From NCBI GenBank assembly GCA_964552655.1, contig CAZKHG010000021.1:1-48837 (forward strand): a DNA stretch of 48,837 bases. Direction: 5' to 3'. Below the pieces are notes generated by a model, which was not told the origin of the DNA, did no database searches, and saw only the letters and a program-made list of their open reading frames with translations. Positions 35,560 through 44,915 of the stretch are shown one piece after another. Position 1 is the first letter of the stretch. Each line of letters starts with the position of its first letter. A program made the position numbers and the translations under genes. Source of the DNA: CAZKHG01 sp964552655. Lineage in GTDB: Bacteria > Bacteroidota > Bacteroidia > Bacteroidales > Tenuifilaceae.

Positions 35560-36296
35560 TTCTTCAGAAACTGTGGATAAAGTTCATTTTTAACCCATTG
35601 AAAGTTTGGTGCAATTTTCAAAATGTAGTCATAAGTATCCCTTGCAAGTTTAATATTTCCCGCCTTTTCAGCAGATAAAGCCAGCTGGGTATTTGCATTC
35701 AGATACCACCAGGTTCTGGTTAGATTTTTATCGGAATTTCCTTCTATCTTCTGTATAGCTTTTTTATAAAAACCCTGAGCTTCTACAGGGTTACCTCCTA
35801 CAAAAGATGGAGCATAATGCTTGGCATTCCCTTTTTCAATCAATGCAATTGGATTTTCGGAATCAAGTTGTAGCGCCTGTTCAATCAGATCATTGCTTGC
35901 AGGGCCTAAAAAAGGCGCTTTGTAAGGGTTTATAGCTATTTTATAAGCCATAATGGCTGATTTCAAAGAAATCACTTCAACCCATTTATTGTTTGAAGAA
36001 AGAAGCTTCTCAATATTATTTTCTGCCTTTTCAATAAGTTTTTTTGATTCTGAATAATTCTTTAAACCAATCTGATACCCAATCAACCCATATTGGGTAT
36101 GAAGAATATTAAAAAGGGTTTCATTACTATTTGTGGTTTTATAGGATTGTTCAAGGTTATTCAGCACCTCAGCCCAAACTCCCATATCCCCTTTTAGATA
36201 GCTGGTATAAAGTTTTTCCTGAAAATCCTGAGAGTATGAAGAAAACCCTGTAAAAACTAAAAACAGGATTGATAAAATCAATTTAGTAAATCCCAT
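35541..36296 (-). CDS. Exported TPR-like protein
   Basis: The 251-residue protein has a signal peptide (ending near SSYSQ). The rest is alpha-helical in appearance, with helix pairs such as FLGPASNDLIEQALQLDSENPIALIEKGNAKHY and a final KLARDTYDYILKIAPNFQWVKNELYP that look like divergent TPR units. It likely binds a protein partner in the periplasm. It starts directly after the glycosyltransferase stop codon (ATG at 36296, stop at 36297), so the two are co-transcribed. I do not know its function. Confidence 0.7.
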   Translation of the reverse strand: MGFTKLILSILFLVFTGFSSYSQDFQEKLYTSYLKGDMGVWAEVLNNLEQSYKTTNSNETLFNILHTQYGLIGYQIGLKNYSESKKLIEKAENNIEKLLSSNNKWVEVISLKSAIMAYKIAINPYKAPFLGPASNDLIEQALQLDSENPIALIEKGNAKHYAPSFVGGNPVEAQGFYKKAIQKIEGNSDKNLTRTWWYLNANTQLALSAEKAGNIKLARDTYDYILKIAPNFQWVKNELYPQFLKKIKGKV

Positions 36297-37412
36297 TTAC
36301 TTATTGTTATTATTAATGCCAATTAATCTCCCTTTCCAGCTAAACTTGTCACCCCTGTGCAATTTAAAAGATAAATAAACCATCCTTAAAAAAGCGTATT
36401 GCTGGATTGGTAACATAATAACACTTATCAGCGGGTGTTGTTCACACAATACTGCTACCAGCATTCTTGAAAAGATAATCGAAAAAAAATATAAAAATAC
36501 AAATGGGTAGGGCTGCATTAAAACGATAAGAAACGGGGAAAGAGTTGACAATATGGCAAAGATAACCATTACCTGAACGCTACCCCCAAAAAACTGACAG
36601 ATATTTTTAGAGAAACCGGTAGTTGCTTCCATAAAGCCATTATACATTCTGCAAGAAATATCATCAGATCCCAGAAGAGTTGCCATTCGTAGCTTTGATC
36701 TTTTTATGTCCCTGCTTATAAGGATATCCTCTACCGGGTTTGATTTAAACTTTTCATGCCATTGGTATTTTCTATATGAGGAAGCTTCGAACATCATCAT
36801 TTGCCCATTGGCAGCAGAAAGTGATTTGCGTTTGCTCCATTGCACCAATCTTAATGGCAAAAAAGTTAACAAAATCCACTGCATTACTGGAACGGTAATT
36901 TTTTCACCAAAAGTAATCAGCTCCTGTTTGGGGAACATGGTAAGAAAAGTTAAACTTTTCTTTTGCATAAAAGAAAGCGACCGTTCAAAATGGTTGAAAC
37001 CCAACCTAACATCAGCATCTAGAAACATCAGGTAATCACCTTTTGCTTTCAGAGCCAGGTTATAACATGCATTATTCTTTCCCAGCCATCCCTGGGGTAA
37101 TGCTTCACCATTGATAATCCGCAACCTTGGTTCTTTTATAACGAATTCATTGAGTATAGACTGCGTATTGTCATCAGACTGGTCATTGTAAACAACCAGC
37201 TCGTAATTTTTATATGACTGATTTATGATATCATTGATTAGGTTTCCGATGTTCTTCTCCTCATTTCTTGCAGGAATCAGAACAGAAATTAAGGGATTTC
37301 CCTCAGGTATATCATAGGGCAAATATGGTCGGGTGAAATAGTTGAAAACCGCTACCAGCAGGCGAATAAGAGCAATCAGCACCAAGGGCAAAGTGATATA
37401 GAAACCAATCAT
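36297..37412 (-). CDS. Family 2 glycosyltransferase with C-terminal membrane segments
   Basis: The 371-residue protein starts at ATG 37412 with one hydrophobic segment, then a GT2 (GT-A fold) domain: SVLIPARNEEKNIGNLI and VVYNDQSDDNTQSIL mark the nucleotide-sugar site, and FLDADVRLG carries the DxD motif. Three to four C-terminal hydrophobic segments follow (SVQVMVIFAILSTLSPFLI and later). This type of enzyme makes carotenoid glycosides, glycolipids or polysaccharide precursors. The carotenoid operon lies nearby, separated by the nuclease gene and a terminator, so a role in carotenoid glycosylation is possible but not shown. It is 27 bases after the nuclease gene. Confidence 0.85.
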   Translation of the reverse strand: MIGFYITLPLVLIALIRLLVAVFNYFTRPYLPYDIPEGNPLISVLIPARNEEKNIGNLINDIINQSYKNYELVVYNDQSDDNTQSILNEFVIKEPRLRIINGEALPQGWLGKNNACYNLALKAKGDYLMFLDADVRLGFNHFERSLSFMQKKSLTFLTMFPKQELITFGEKITVPVMQWILLTFLPLRLVQWSKRKSLSAANGQMMMFEASSYRKYQWHEKFKSNPVEDILISRDIKRSKLRMATLLGSDDISCRMYNGFMEATTGFSKNICQFFGGSVQVMVIFAILSTLSPFLIVLMQPYPFVFLYFFSIIFSRMLVAVLCEQHPLISVIMLPIQQYAFLRMVYLSFKLHRGDKFSWKGRLIGINNNNK

Positions 37413-37439
37413 TTAATGTTATTAAAGAAATTGTAAACG

Positions 37440-38885
37440 TTATTTTACCGAAACATTATCTACGTTAGCTTCAATTATATTCTGAATGCTTGTGGGAACA
37501 TTAGACAGAAAATCAAAACCGGTTAATGATTCAATCGAATCTACGCTCACTCTGTAGTAGCTCCATGAATAGCTGGAACATGATTGTGTATTAGGCATAA
37601 TCACCGCTATTACCCTTGTGGATGAAGTAATCCGGCTTAAATCATCATTTCCGTTTGGTAAAACAACAATAATTTTCCAGGTTTTAGCGGGCACAACAAC
37701 TCCTGAAGCAAGAACAGTAAATGTGCCTTTTGCACTGGTTCCACCTTGTCCGTATGGACCGCTGATAATATAAAGTTCATTTCCCAGCTCGACAAGGGAT
37801 CGGCAATAGTTCTCCAGATTGGCCCAGGTAATCTGGTTGTTGTTTGGTGCCTGAGGAATCATATTAGTCATCAGGAAAGTGGCAGAATTATCGCTAACAG
37901 TAAGCGTTCTGTCAGCGCTTGGGCACATGTGACCCCGGTCAAATCCGAAAGTGGAGTATTGATAATCCGTGGCGGTAACCTGGTACCAACCCGATGGAAG
38001 CGTAATATCCTCCCGAAAATCATCCTGACGTGATGTGCTGCCAAGATCGCCAGAGTAGACATGCCAGCTTGTCCAGTTTGGTGTAAGTTTTGAATTGCTG
38101 TATGATAAACAGTACTGGGGTTTCACCATAAGGTAGTTATCAGCATATAGTATATTTGTAACTGCTCCGCTAGGGTTTCCTAGTAACATATTATCGTTAT
38201 CAGTTAAAACAGGTATATCCATCATGGTTGTAAACACAACATCATCACCATAGGATGTTCCCTCTGAATTTGTTGCGTAGGCTCTTACATGGTATAAAGT
38301 ATTGGCGGATAATCCGGAAATATAGCTGGAGAAACTAGCGCTACCAAATCCATCGCTGGTTTTGGAGTTGGATGTGGTTGGGTTAGCAGAAGTGTTCCAA
38401 CATACTCCTTTGGAGATAATTGCTGAACCTCCATCAAAAGAGATAACACCACCACTCCTGGCAGATGATTTTGAGACTGATGTAACAGTCACTGTGCTGA
38501 CAACAGGTAGAGTTTTTCTGGCTGTAAAGAGAATATCCTCTCCATAAGATGTTCCTACTGAGTTGGTTGCAAAGGCTCTGACATGATAGGTTTTTCCGGC
38601 CGACAACCCTGTGATAGTACTGGTATAAATACCTTTTCCTACGCCATCATTTGTCTTTGAATCAAGAATAGTTGGGTTTGTTTGTTCACCCCAGCATACG
38701 CCACGTTCTGTAACGTTGGCATTACCATCGCTTATTACATTGCCTCCGCCGGTTGCCGATGTAAGTTCAATGTTGGTAACCTCATTGGTCTGTACAGTTG
38801 GCAGTATCTCCGGATCATTTCTCTTACACCCGGAAATCAGGAGAATTACAAAAAAACCAATTCTAATAGTATGTGTTAAGGTCAT
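37440..38885 (-). CDS. Secreted DNA/RNA non-specific endonuclease lipoprotein with two FN3-like repeats
   Basis: The 481-residue protein starts at ATG 38885 with a lipoprotein signal (LLISGC, C20). Two fibronectin type III-like repeats follow (about 28-118 and 122-218), both with the pattern GxxxxxRGVCW-N/E...ATNSxGTSYGxDxxFT. The C-terminal nuclease (about 230-475) is of the beta-beta-alpha-Me NUC type, with the DRGHM motif and catalytic histidine H319, then NMIPQAPNNNQITWANLE, the metal-site asparagine region. It should degrade extracellular DNA and RNA at the cell surface, for nutrition or defence. It lies 27 bases before the GT2 gene and 174 bases after the acyltransferase, with a terminator between. 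Confidence 0.9.
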   Translation of the reverse strand: MTLTHTIRIGFFVILLISGCKRNDPEILPTVQTNEVTNIELTSATGGGNVISDGNANVTERGVCWGEQTNPTILDSKTNDGVGKGIYTSTITGLSAGKTYHVRAFATNSVGTSYGEDILFTARKTLPVVSTVTVTSVSKSSARSGGVISFDGGSAIISKGVCWNTSANPTTSNSKTSDGFGSASFSSYISGLSANTLYHVRAYATNSEGTSYGDDVVFTTMMDIPVLTDNDNMLLGNPSGAVTNILYADNYLMVKPQYCLSYSNSKLTPNWTSWHVYSGDLGSTSRQDDFREDITLPSGWYQVTATDYQYSTFGFDRGHMCPSADRTLTVSDNSATFLMTNMIPQAPNNNQITWANLENYCRSLVELGNELYIISGPYGQGGTSAKGTFTVLASGVVVPAKTWKIIVVLPNGNDDLSRITSSTRVIAVIMPNTQSCSSYSWSYYRVSVDSIESLTGFDFLSNVPTSIQNIIEANVDNVSVK

Positions 38886-38999
38886 TATTATATTTTATTA
38901 AATCCTATTTCAAAATTAGGTGGGGCTAAAGATATTCAAAAGATTAAAACATTATTGTGGTAACCTTAACATAATTGATTTTGTTGATAAATATTAATG

Positions 39000-39033
39000 A
39001 AAAAAAATTGATTTGTTTTGTAATCAAATCAAT
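39000..39033 (-). terminator. Intrinsic terminator of the carotenoid operon
   Basis: Just after the acyltransferase stop codon, the minus strand has a perfect 9-base-pair stem (ATTGATTTG and CAAATCAAT) with a 9-base loop, followed by eight Ts (plus-strand A tract 39000-39007). The stem is AT-rich, but the T tract makes the call. It would end the crtI-cruF-acyltransferase transcript before the nuclease gene. Confidence 0.7.
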
Positions 39034-39059
39034 AGCATTATTTTTCTTACAAAAAGGAG

Positions 39060-39680
39060 TTATTGTTTAAAGATTTTATCCTGGTTATCAATACATACCT
39101 TATAAAAAGTATTATAAGCTTCCTGAAAATTGATAAAATCGAATGTTTCTATTGGATACTCTTTCAGGTTAATTGATAATGATGGCTTTTTACTGGCATA
39201 GTAATCAACCAGGTTCACCATAAAAATGATTTGCAAATTGGTTGAATTACTGATCACCCTTTCTATACCCTTTTCAAACTTAATAGGGGAAACATGGTTG
39301 CTGAATAATTTCCCCTGAGGGAAGAAAACAAGAAGATTTACAGGATCCCTGAGTATTTGTGATGCATATTGAATGCTTTCAATTATGTTTCTTGTATTCT
39401 TTTGAATTGAGAAAGCCCCTATTTTAGAGAAATACTTATTTTTTGCCAGCTCTTTCTCCAGCATCATCAAATGAAATTTCCGATGGAATAGTTGCTCATT
39501 GACATACCATGCAAAAAATCCGTCCCACCAGCTGAAATGGTTCGGGATTAGGAGAATTGGTCGTTTTGTCAATTCTATTTTTGTGATCAGCTTAATTTCA
39601 TTGAAATTTCTTTTCAATATAAAATTGAAATACCCATTAAAAAACCATTTGTAATATTTATTATGATTTGCCTTTATCAT
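39060..39680 (-). CDS. PlsC-type acyltransferase in the carotenoid operon
   Basis: The 206-residue protein is a lysophospholipid-acyltransferase-like enzyme. The HX4D motif is H48-FSWW-D53 in PNHFSWWDGFF, with later FPQGKLFSNH corresponding to the FPEG-type block. It starts inside the cruF stop codon (4-base ATGA overlap), so it belongs to the carotenoid operon. Such enzymes can acylate a carotenoid hydroxyl or sugar; CruD of green sulfur bacteria plays that role, although I cannot say this protein is an orthologue. It may instead acylate a lipid. Confidence 0.8.
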   Translation of the reverse strand: MIKANHNKYYKWFFNGYFNFILKRNFNEIKLITKIELTKRPILLIPNHFSWWDGFFAWYVNEQLFHRKFHLMMLEKELAKNKYFSKIGAFSIQKNTRNIIESIQYASQILRDPVNLLVFFPQGKLFSNHVSPIKFEKGIERVISNSTNLQIIFMVNLVDYYASKKPSLSINLKEYPIETFDFINFQEAYNTFYKVCIDNQDKIFKQ

Positions 39681-40315
39681 AAAATTCTAAAGATAACATT
39701 CAGAGTTGCGAAGAATAACACTTGTATAAGCAGTAAATACGGGGCCAGCCTGTTTTTTACCTTTGTATTGGAATAATAAAGGAAAGTGAAAAGAATAAAC
39801 GAAACAACAAACCACCCTATACTATTATGTAAAGGAGGCATCAAATTTTGCCAGCGCCACATGTTCATCATGATGGCAACAGGTTCCATTATTGCGTCAA
39901 AACCAGTAAGAATAGCTGATGAAAATAGTATTTTTACAAAAGTTGAGTATTTTGTTTTTGATATAATTGTGTACACAAGGTAAGGTAGCATCATCCAGTT
40001 GATTAACATTACCAGGGGAGTATTCCAGACTTTTAAACCAAGGGAATCACCATAAGAATATTGGCCAAAAATTAAACCCGTATTAACCCCAACAACCTCG
40101 ATTAAGAAACCTGCCAACCCGGTAAATATGATGATTGTCCAGAATCTTAACGTATGCGGGGAATGGAATAACATAAGGATAACAAAACTTAACGTGGTAA
40201 ATACCCACGAAACACGGAAATACTCAGGTTCATCAATTTTCATGATCAAACCAATGATGCTGATCAAGTAAGATACAACCAAAAAAAATAAAGCGGGCTT
40301 AAAAAACCTGTCCAT
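39677..40315 (-). CDS. cruF: Carotenoid biosynthesis protein, CruF-like (1',2'-hydratase type)
   Basis: The 212-residue protein has six to seven hydrophobic segments and the family pattern with VEVVGVNTGLIFGQYSYGDSLGLKVWNTPLVM followed by MEPVAIMMNMWRWQ, as in the Caroten_synth (CruF/lycopene hydratase) family. In Bacteroidota, CruF adds water across the terminal double bond of the acyclic carotenoid psi-end. The start codon overlaps the crtI stop by one base. It supports an acyclic, 1'-hydroxylated product. Confidence 0.88.
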   Translation of the reverse strand: MDRFFKPALFFLVVSYLISIIGLIMKIDEPEYFRVSWVFTTLSFVILMLFHSPHTLRFWTIIIFTGLAGFLIEVVGVNTGLIFGQYSYGDSLGLKVWNTPLVMLINWMMLPYLVYTIISKTKYSTFVKILFSSAILTGFDAIMEPVAIMMNMWRWQNLMPPLHNSIGWFVVSFILFTFLYYSNTKVKNRLAPYLLLIQVLFFATLNVIFRIL

Positions 40316-41772
40316 TATCTGATTGGTTTATAGTAAGAATCCACAATTTTAGCTGATGCAAGGCAAAGCGGAATACCTCCGCCCGGATGAACACTTCCGC
40401 CTGAAAAGTACAATCCGCTAATTGAACCACTCCTGTTGGGATGTCGGTTAAAGGCCGCCATACGACTATTTGAGCTGATGCCATATAACGACCCTTTATA
40501 AGACCCTGTCTTATTTTCAATTTTTATGGGATCGAGGAAGTCTTCATATACTATTAGCGGTGCCAGATCTATCCCCAGCATTTTCTTGATTTTTTTAAGA
40601 ATATTTTCCCGACACTTAATTCTTATATCCTCCCAGTTTTGACCAGTATTTTCGGGAACATTTATCATTACAAACCAGTTCTCATGGCCTTGCGGTGCAT
40701 CCTCCCTGATCAGCTTAGAAGTGATATAAATATATACAGTTGGATCGATATACACCCCTTTAACTCCAATCGCTTTGAATTCATACTCATAATTTTCAGA
40801 AAACAGAATGTTATGGAGCTCCAGCTGGTTGAACGACCCTTTTACCCCCCAATAGAAAATCAGTGCAGATGAAGAGGGTTGCTGTGAGGCTAATTTTTTT
40901 GTTAGTGAAACATCGGTGAGGATTGTTTTGTAAGCAGTAAAAATATCAGCATTATTAACTACATAATCTGAGTCAATATTTTCCCCGTTAACCCTTATCC
41001 CAATTACTTTCCGGTTATTAAGCAATATTTTCTCAACATGGGTATCGAAACTGAATTCTACCCCTAAATCTAACGCAAGTTCTTGTAAATACTCAGCAAT
41101 GCTGTACATCCCTTTTTCAGGGAAAAATGCCCCTATATTGTGTTCTAAATGAGGAATTATTGTAAGTGTCCCTGGTGCTTTATATGGATCGGATCCGTTG
41201 TATGTTGCGTACCTGTCGAACAGCTGAGCGGTTTGATTAAATTGAAAATATCTGGCATTCACCTGATGCATTGTATTTAATGCCTTAAGCTTAGTTGGGT
41301 TAAGTAATAATTTTAATGATTCTATTGAAAAAAGATTGCTAAACCTGGGGAATGGGTTAAAAATGAAAGTGTTCTCAATCAGTTTATATAACTCTTCGCA
41401 TTCCCTCAGGTATGTTTCAATTTTTCCAGCTGGTTCGCCAATAACTTTTTGAACTTCGTGGGCAAATTTTTCTGGTTCGGAATAGGCATTAAGCACTTTG
41501 CCATCTGGGAAAAAATATTTAGTAATTATCTCCAGCTTTTGGTATTTAAGCTTTGGTTTACCGGCTAAAACAGCAAGTTCGTCAACTAAGCCTGGCAAGG
41601 TAAATAAAGAAGGGCCCGTATCAAATCTAAAACCCCCGGAAAAAATTTGATTTAACTTCCCTCCGGCATTCGCCTGTTTTTCATAAACTCTGACCTTGTA
41701 CCCTTTAACTGCAAGTCTAATGGCTGTAGCCAAGCCACCCACTCCCGAACCGATTGTTGATACATTTTTCAT
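40315..41772 (-). CDS. crtI: Phytoene desaturase (CrtI family)
   Basis: The 485-residue flavoprotein has an N-terminal dinucleotide fold TIGSGVGGLATAIRLA (residues about 5-20), then EKQANAGGKLNQIFSGGFRFDTGPSLF, and the C-terminal SGLYFSGGSVHPGGGIPLCLASAKIV typical of CrtI. It adds double bonds to phytoene, up to lycopene or neurosporene. It is the first gene of a minus-strand operon with cruF and the acyltransferase, divergent from the second crtI-like gene and crtB. The start is ATG 41772; the 98-base gap to the divergent gene must hold both promoters. Confidence 0.92.
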   Translation of the reverse strand: MKNVSTIGSGVGGLATAIRLAVKGYKVRVYEKQANAGGKLNQIFSGGFRFDTGPSLFTLPGLVDELAVLAGKPKLKYQKLEIITKYFFPDGKVLNAYSEPEKFAHEVQKVIGEPAGKIETYLRECEELYKLIENTFIFNPFPRFSNLFSIESLKLLLNPTKLKALNTMHQVNARYFQFNQTAQLFDRYATYNGSDPYKAPGTLTIIPHLEHNIGAFFPEKGMYSIAEYLQELALDLGVEFSFDTHVEKILLNNRKVIGIRVNGENIDSDYVVNNADIFTAYKTILTDVSLTKKLASQQPSSSALIFYWGVKGSFNQLELHNILFSENYEYEFKAIGVKGVYIDPTVYIYITSKLIREDAPQGHENWFVMINVPENTGQNWEDIRIKCRENILKKIKKMLGIDLAPLIVYEDFLDPIKIENKTGSYKGSLYGISSNSRMAAFNRHPNRSGSISGLYFSGGSVHPGGGIPLCLASAKIVDSYYKPIR

Positions 41773-41870
41773 TTTAATTAAACAAATATATTGTTTTGAT
41801 TGTTTAACTTTTGTAATAGATTGATACAGTAAATGTAAAATATTCTTTTATCTTTAAGAAAACATAATTT

Positions 41871-43349
41871 GTGGGTAAAAAAGTATTAATAGTTGGAACC
41901 GGACTTGGGGGTCTCACCACTGCTCTCCGGCTTGCCAGTTTAGGTTTTGAGGTGGAAATGGTTGAGAAATATCATAAACCTGGCGGCAGGTTGAATCAGC
42001 TCAAGCGTGATGGGTTTACCTGGGATATGGCCCCTACTTTTTTCTCTATGAGTTATGAGTTCGATGAGTTAGTTAAGAGTTGTAATATCGAACTGCCATT
42101 TCGATTCTTTGAACTAAATCCATTATACACTGTCAACTTTAGAGGAAAAAATAAAGTTTATACCATCTTCAAGGATATTGATAGGCTTTCGAAAGAATTT
42201 GAAGTGGAAGAGCCTGATTTCAAGAAAAAGATGGAGGAATACCTAAAGGAAACGGGCAAACTTTTTCATGACACAGAAAATAAAATTATTCGAAAGAATC
42301 ATAACTCGCTAATCCGCTATGCTTTGACCCTCGCCAGTGTACCTTGGGAGCATTCACCTAAAATGCTAAGAACCATGTGGAGTGAACTAAACAAAAAATT
42401 CTCCAGCTATGAGGTTAAAGTCATCTTCTCATTGGTAGCCTTCTTCCTGGGTGCCACACCATTTGATACCCCTGCAGTTTATTCATTATTAACCTATACT
42501 GAGTTAAAACACGATGGTTATCATAATGTAGAGGGTGGAATGTACAAGATTGTTGAGGGGTTAATTACAGTTCTAGAAGAAAAAGAAGTTAAAATCAATT
42601 ATAATACTGAAATTGTGGGCAAGAAATTATCCCGTGGAAAGTTAACGGCTTTAATAGATCAGAATGGCAAAGAATGGGAAGCTGACGTTTTTGTTATCAA
42701 TGCTGATGCTGCGTGGTTTAGAGGTAAAATTCTAAATCGCAAATCGTTCAGTGAGAAAAAACTAGATAATTTAAAGTGGACTCTTGCCCCATTTACAATG
42801 TATCTCGGGATTAAAGGCAAAGTTGAAGGCTTGCATGTACATAACTATTTTCTGGGTGATAATTTCAAGGAGTACAGCTCCAAAATTTTCAAAAACTCAA
42901 TAAGCCTAGATAAACCTTACTATTACGTAAATGTGCCTAGCAGAACAAATACAGAATTTGCACCAGAAGGCTGCGAGAGTATATTTATACTATGTCCGGT
43001 TCCTGATTTGCGTTACAAACCCGACTGGTCCGACACCGATGAGCTGGCCAAAACTATCATCACTGATTTATCGGAAAGAATAAATTTTGACATCCAAAAG
43101 AACCTGCAAACCAAAATTGTTTTCAATCCGATCCATTGGCAAAGCATGTTTAACCTTTACAAAGGAAGTGGGCTTGGTTTAGCTCACGACCTGAACCAAA
43201 TAGGCTATTTCCGGCCTCATAACACTGATGAGAAATTAGATAACCTCTTTTATGTTGGTTCCAGTACTGTTCCAGGAACCGGATTGCCAATGGCAGTTAT
43301 CAGTTCCCGTTTAACAACCGAGCAAATTGTTAGGAAACATGGAAAATGA
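41871..43349 (+). CDS. Second CrtI-family carotenoid desaturase/oxidoreductase (CrtD-like)
   Basis: The 492-residue protein starts at GTG 41871, needed because the dinucleotide fold LIVGTGLGGLTTALRLA begins only six residues in. Family blocks are EKYHKPGGRLNQLKRDGFTW and NLFYVGSSTVPGTGLPMAVISSRL at the C-terminus. In clusters with CruF, a second CrtI-like enzyme is often CrtD, the 1-hydroxycarotenoid 3,4-desaturase. That role is likely here, but a second phytoene desaturase or a ketolase-like enzyme cannot be excluded. Its last 11 bases overlap the crtB coding region, so translation is coupled. Confidence 0.88.
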   Translation: MGKKVLIVGTGLGGLTTALRLASLGFEVEMVEKYHKPGGRLNQLKRDGFTWDMAPTFFSMSYEFDELVKSCNIELPFRFFELNPLYTVNFRGKNKVYTIFKDIDRLSKEFEVEEPDFKKKMEEYLKETGKLFHDTENKIIRKNHNSLIRYALTLASVPWEHSPKMLRTMWSELNKKFSSYEVKVIFSLVAFFLGATPFDTPAVYSLLTYTELKHDGYHNVEGGMYKIVEGLITVLEEKEVKINYNTEIVGKKLSRGKLTALIDQNGKEWEADVFVINADAAWFRGKILNRKSFSEKKLDNLKWTLAPFTMYLGIKGKVEGLHVHNYFLGDNFKEYSSKIFKNSISLDKPYYYVNVPSRTNTEFAPEGCESIFILCPVPDLRYKPDWSDTDELAKTIITDLSERINFDIQKNLQTKIVFNPIHWQSMFNLYKGSGLGLAHDLNQIGYFRPHNTDEKLDNLFYVGSSTVPGTGLPMAVISSRLTTEQIVRKHGK

Positions 43350-44187
43350 CAGAATCAATCTTTACAATGATGCATGTATAAGGTGTAGTAAAGAAACTAC
43401 AAATATTTACAGCACCAGTTTTTCTCTTGGGGTTAAATTGCTTAGCCCTCAGTTCAGAGATGCTGTTTATTCAATTTATGGTTTTGTGCGTTTCGCTGAT
43501 GAAATAGTCGATTCATTTCACCATTATAATAAGAGCCAACTACTTGAAAACTTTAAACTGGATACTTACAAAGCAATTGACCAGGGAATAAGTACAAACC
43601 CAATATTACAAAGTTTTCAGCTGACAGTGAATAAATATGACATCAACAGGGAGCTAATTAATGCTTTTCTAAAAAGCATGGAAATGGATTTAACCAAAAC
43701 TAGCCATGATAAAAATGGAATTAACGATTATATATACGGATCAGCTGAAGTTGTCGGGCTAATGTGCTTAAAAGTTTTTTGTAACGGGGATTTGGATGAA
43801 TACAACAAATTAAAAGAACCTGCAAGCAGGCTGGGATCGGCTTTTCAAAAAATCAATTTTCTTCGGGATATCAACGCAGATTATTATGAACTTGGCCGGG
43901 TTTACTTTCCTGGAATTGATTTCTCAAATTTCACTAAATATCAGAAAAAAGAAATCGAGGATGGAATTAAATCCGATTTTGATGCAGCCTATATGGGGAT
44001 AATTAAACTTAACAATGGCGCAAAACTTGGTGTTTACCTGGCCTACAGGTATTACCTTATTCTTTTCCTGAAAATTAAGAAAATATCTCCTCAGCAGTTG
44101 TTATTGAAACGATACAGGGTGTCTAACCTTCAGAAAATTTATATTCTGATATTGTGTTACATTAGATTTAAACTTGGTTTAATTTAA
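43339..44187 (+). CDS. crtB: Phytoene synthase
   Basis: The trans-isoprenyl diphosphate synthase of about 282 residues condenses two geranylgeranyl diphosphates to phytoene. The first aspartate-rich motif is DEIVD (54-58), in YGFVRFADEIVDSF; the second is NFLRDINADYYELGR. I take ATG 43339 as the start; an upstream TTG at 43327 adds four residues. It overlaps the preceding desaturase gene by 11 bases. The two-motif arrangement distinguishes it from squalene-only synthases only by context, and the neighbours favour phytoene. Confidence 0.93.
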   Translation: MENDRINLYNDACIRCSKETTNIYSTSFSLGVKLLSPQFRDAVYSIYGFVRFADEIVDSFHHYNKSQLLENFKLDTYKAIDQGISTNPILQSFQLTVNKYDINRELINAFLKSMEMDLTKTSHDKNGINDYIYGSAEVVGLMCLKVFCNGDLDEYNKLKEPASRLGSAFQKINFLRDINADYYELGRVYFPGIDFSNFTKYQKKEIEDGIKSDFDAAYMGIIKLNNGAKLGVYLAYRYYLILFLKIKKISPQQLLLKRYRVSNLQKIYILILCYIRFKLGLI

Positions 44188-44335
44188 CACAATACCCCAT
44201 TTCTTTTTGTCTGATATGCCAATTATCATTAATATACGGCTTTTTATCAAAACAAAAACCGCAATTACATTAAGTTTAATAACTTGCTCAAAAAATCAGG
44301 TTTTTAATCTGGACAAATTGTAAAAAATCCATTAT

Positions 44336-44728
44336 ATGCAGAGCATAACCATTAACGATAAAGTGCGGGTTGTACAAGGCGACGATCAGATTTACAGGTA
44401 CATCGCTATAAATAATTGTACCATTGATATGGACACCCTTGAAAAAATGACCCAGGTTGGGGATTCCTGGAATGGAACCCGGCTTTGCGCTAACCTGGTT
44501 GATATCCGCAATATGCTTTTCATTGACTCCAAAACCAGGGAGTACGCGGCTGCACAGTTCAGACCGCATGTAGCAGGGCAAGCAATGCTGATAGACTCTA
44601 AAGTTTCCAGCTATTTTGCGAATATATTTCTGAAATTCAGTAAACCAAAAGTGCCTACCCGCCTGTTTACCAACGAGAACGAGGCAGTAAAATGGCTTAA
44701 AGAGCAAATGGCGAAACGCACAAAATAG
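44336..44728 (+). CDS. SpoIIAA/STAS-like protein
   Basis: The 130-residue protein starts at ATG 44336. It resembles the short SpoIIAA-like (STAS-fold) proteins of Bacteroidota: alternating strands and helices with CANLVDIRNMLFIDSKTREYAAAQF and a C-terminal RLFTNENEAVKWLKEQ, typical of this group. The phosphorylatable serine of classic anti-sigma antagonists is not obvious. The reverse-strand ORF at 44288-44707 is its antisense shadow. It lies 148 bases after crtB and 187 before the protease, alone on the strand. Confidence 0.72.
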   Translation: MQSITINDKVRVVQGDDQIYRYIAINNCTIDMDTLEKMTQVGDSWNGTRLCANLVDIRNMLFIDSKTREYAAAQFRPHVAGQAMLIDSKVSSYFANIFLKFSKPKVPTRLFTNENEAVKWLKEQMAKRTK

Positions 44729-44869
44729 CTCTTGGGCATAAATAATCTTTTAGTATCCATAGATAAATCCTGCCAGTGAAATCTCAATCGGGTTGATCAG
44801 CCATTCGGCGATTTGGTGGATAATTTATAAACTTTTATGTGCAACACCCTGTGTACTGACTTTTTATTT

Positions 44870-44877
44870 TAAATTTG
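44870..44877 (+). promoter_or_regulatory. Candidate -7 element for the aspartic protease/E-set pair
   Basis: TAAATTTG matches TAnnTTTG and lies 39 bases before the protease start codon, a typical leader length. No TTTG is present at the -33 position, so this is a weak call. Confidence 0.3.
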
Positions 44878-44915
44878 AACAACTTTCATTTTTAACAATA
44901 AAAGGTAGCTGGTTA

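Noticed and set aside
41773..41870. TATATTTG -7 element for crtI on the minus strand
   Set aside because: It lies only about 10 bases from the start codon, which would give an almost leaderless transcript, and no -33 element is present.
44288..44707. Minus-strand ORF of 139 codons
   Set aside because: It is antisense to the STAS-like gene, has no recognisable motif and no operon partner.
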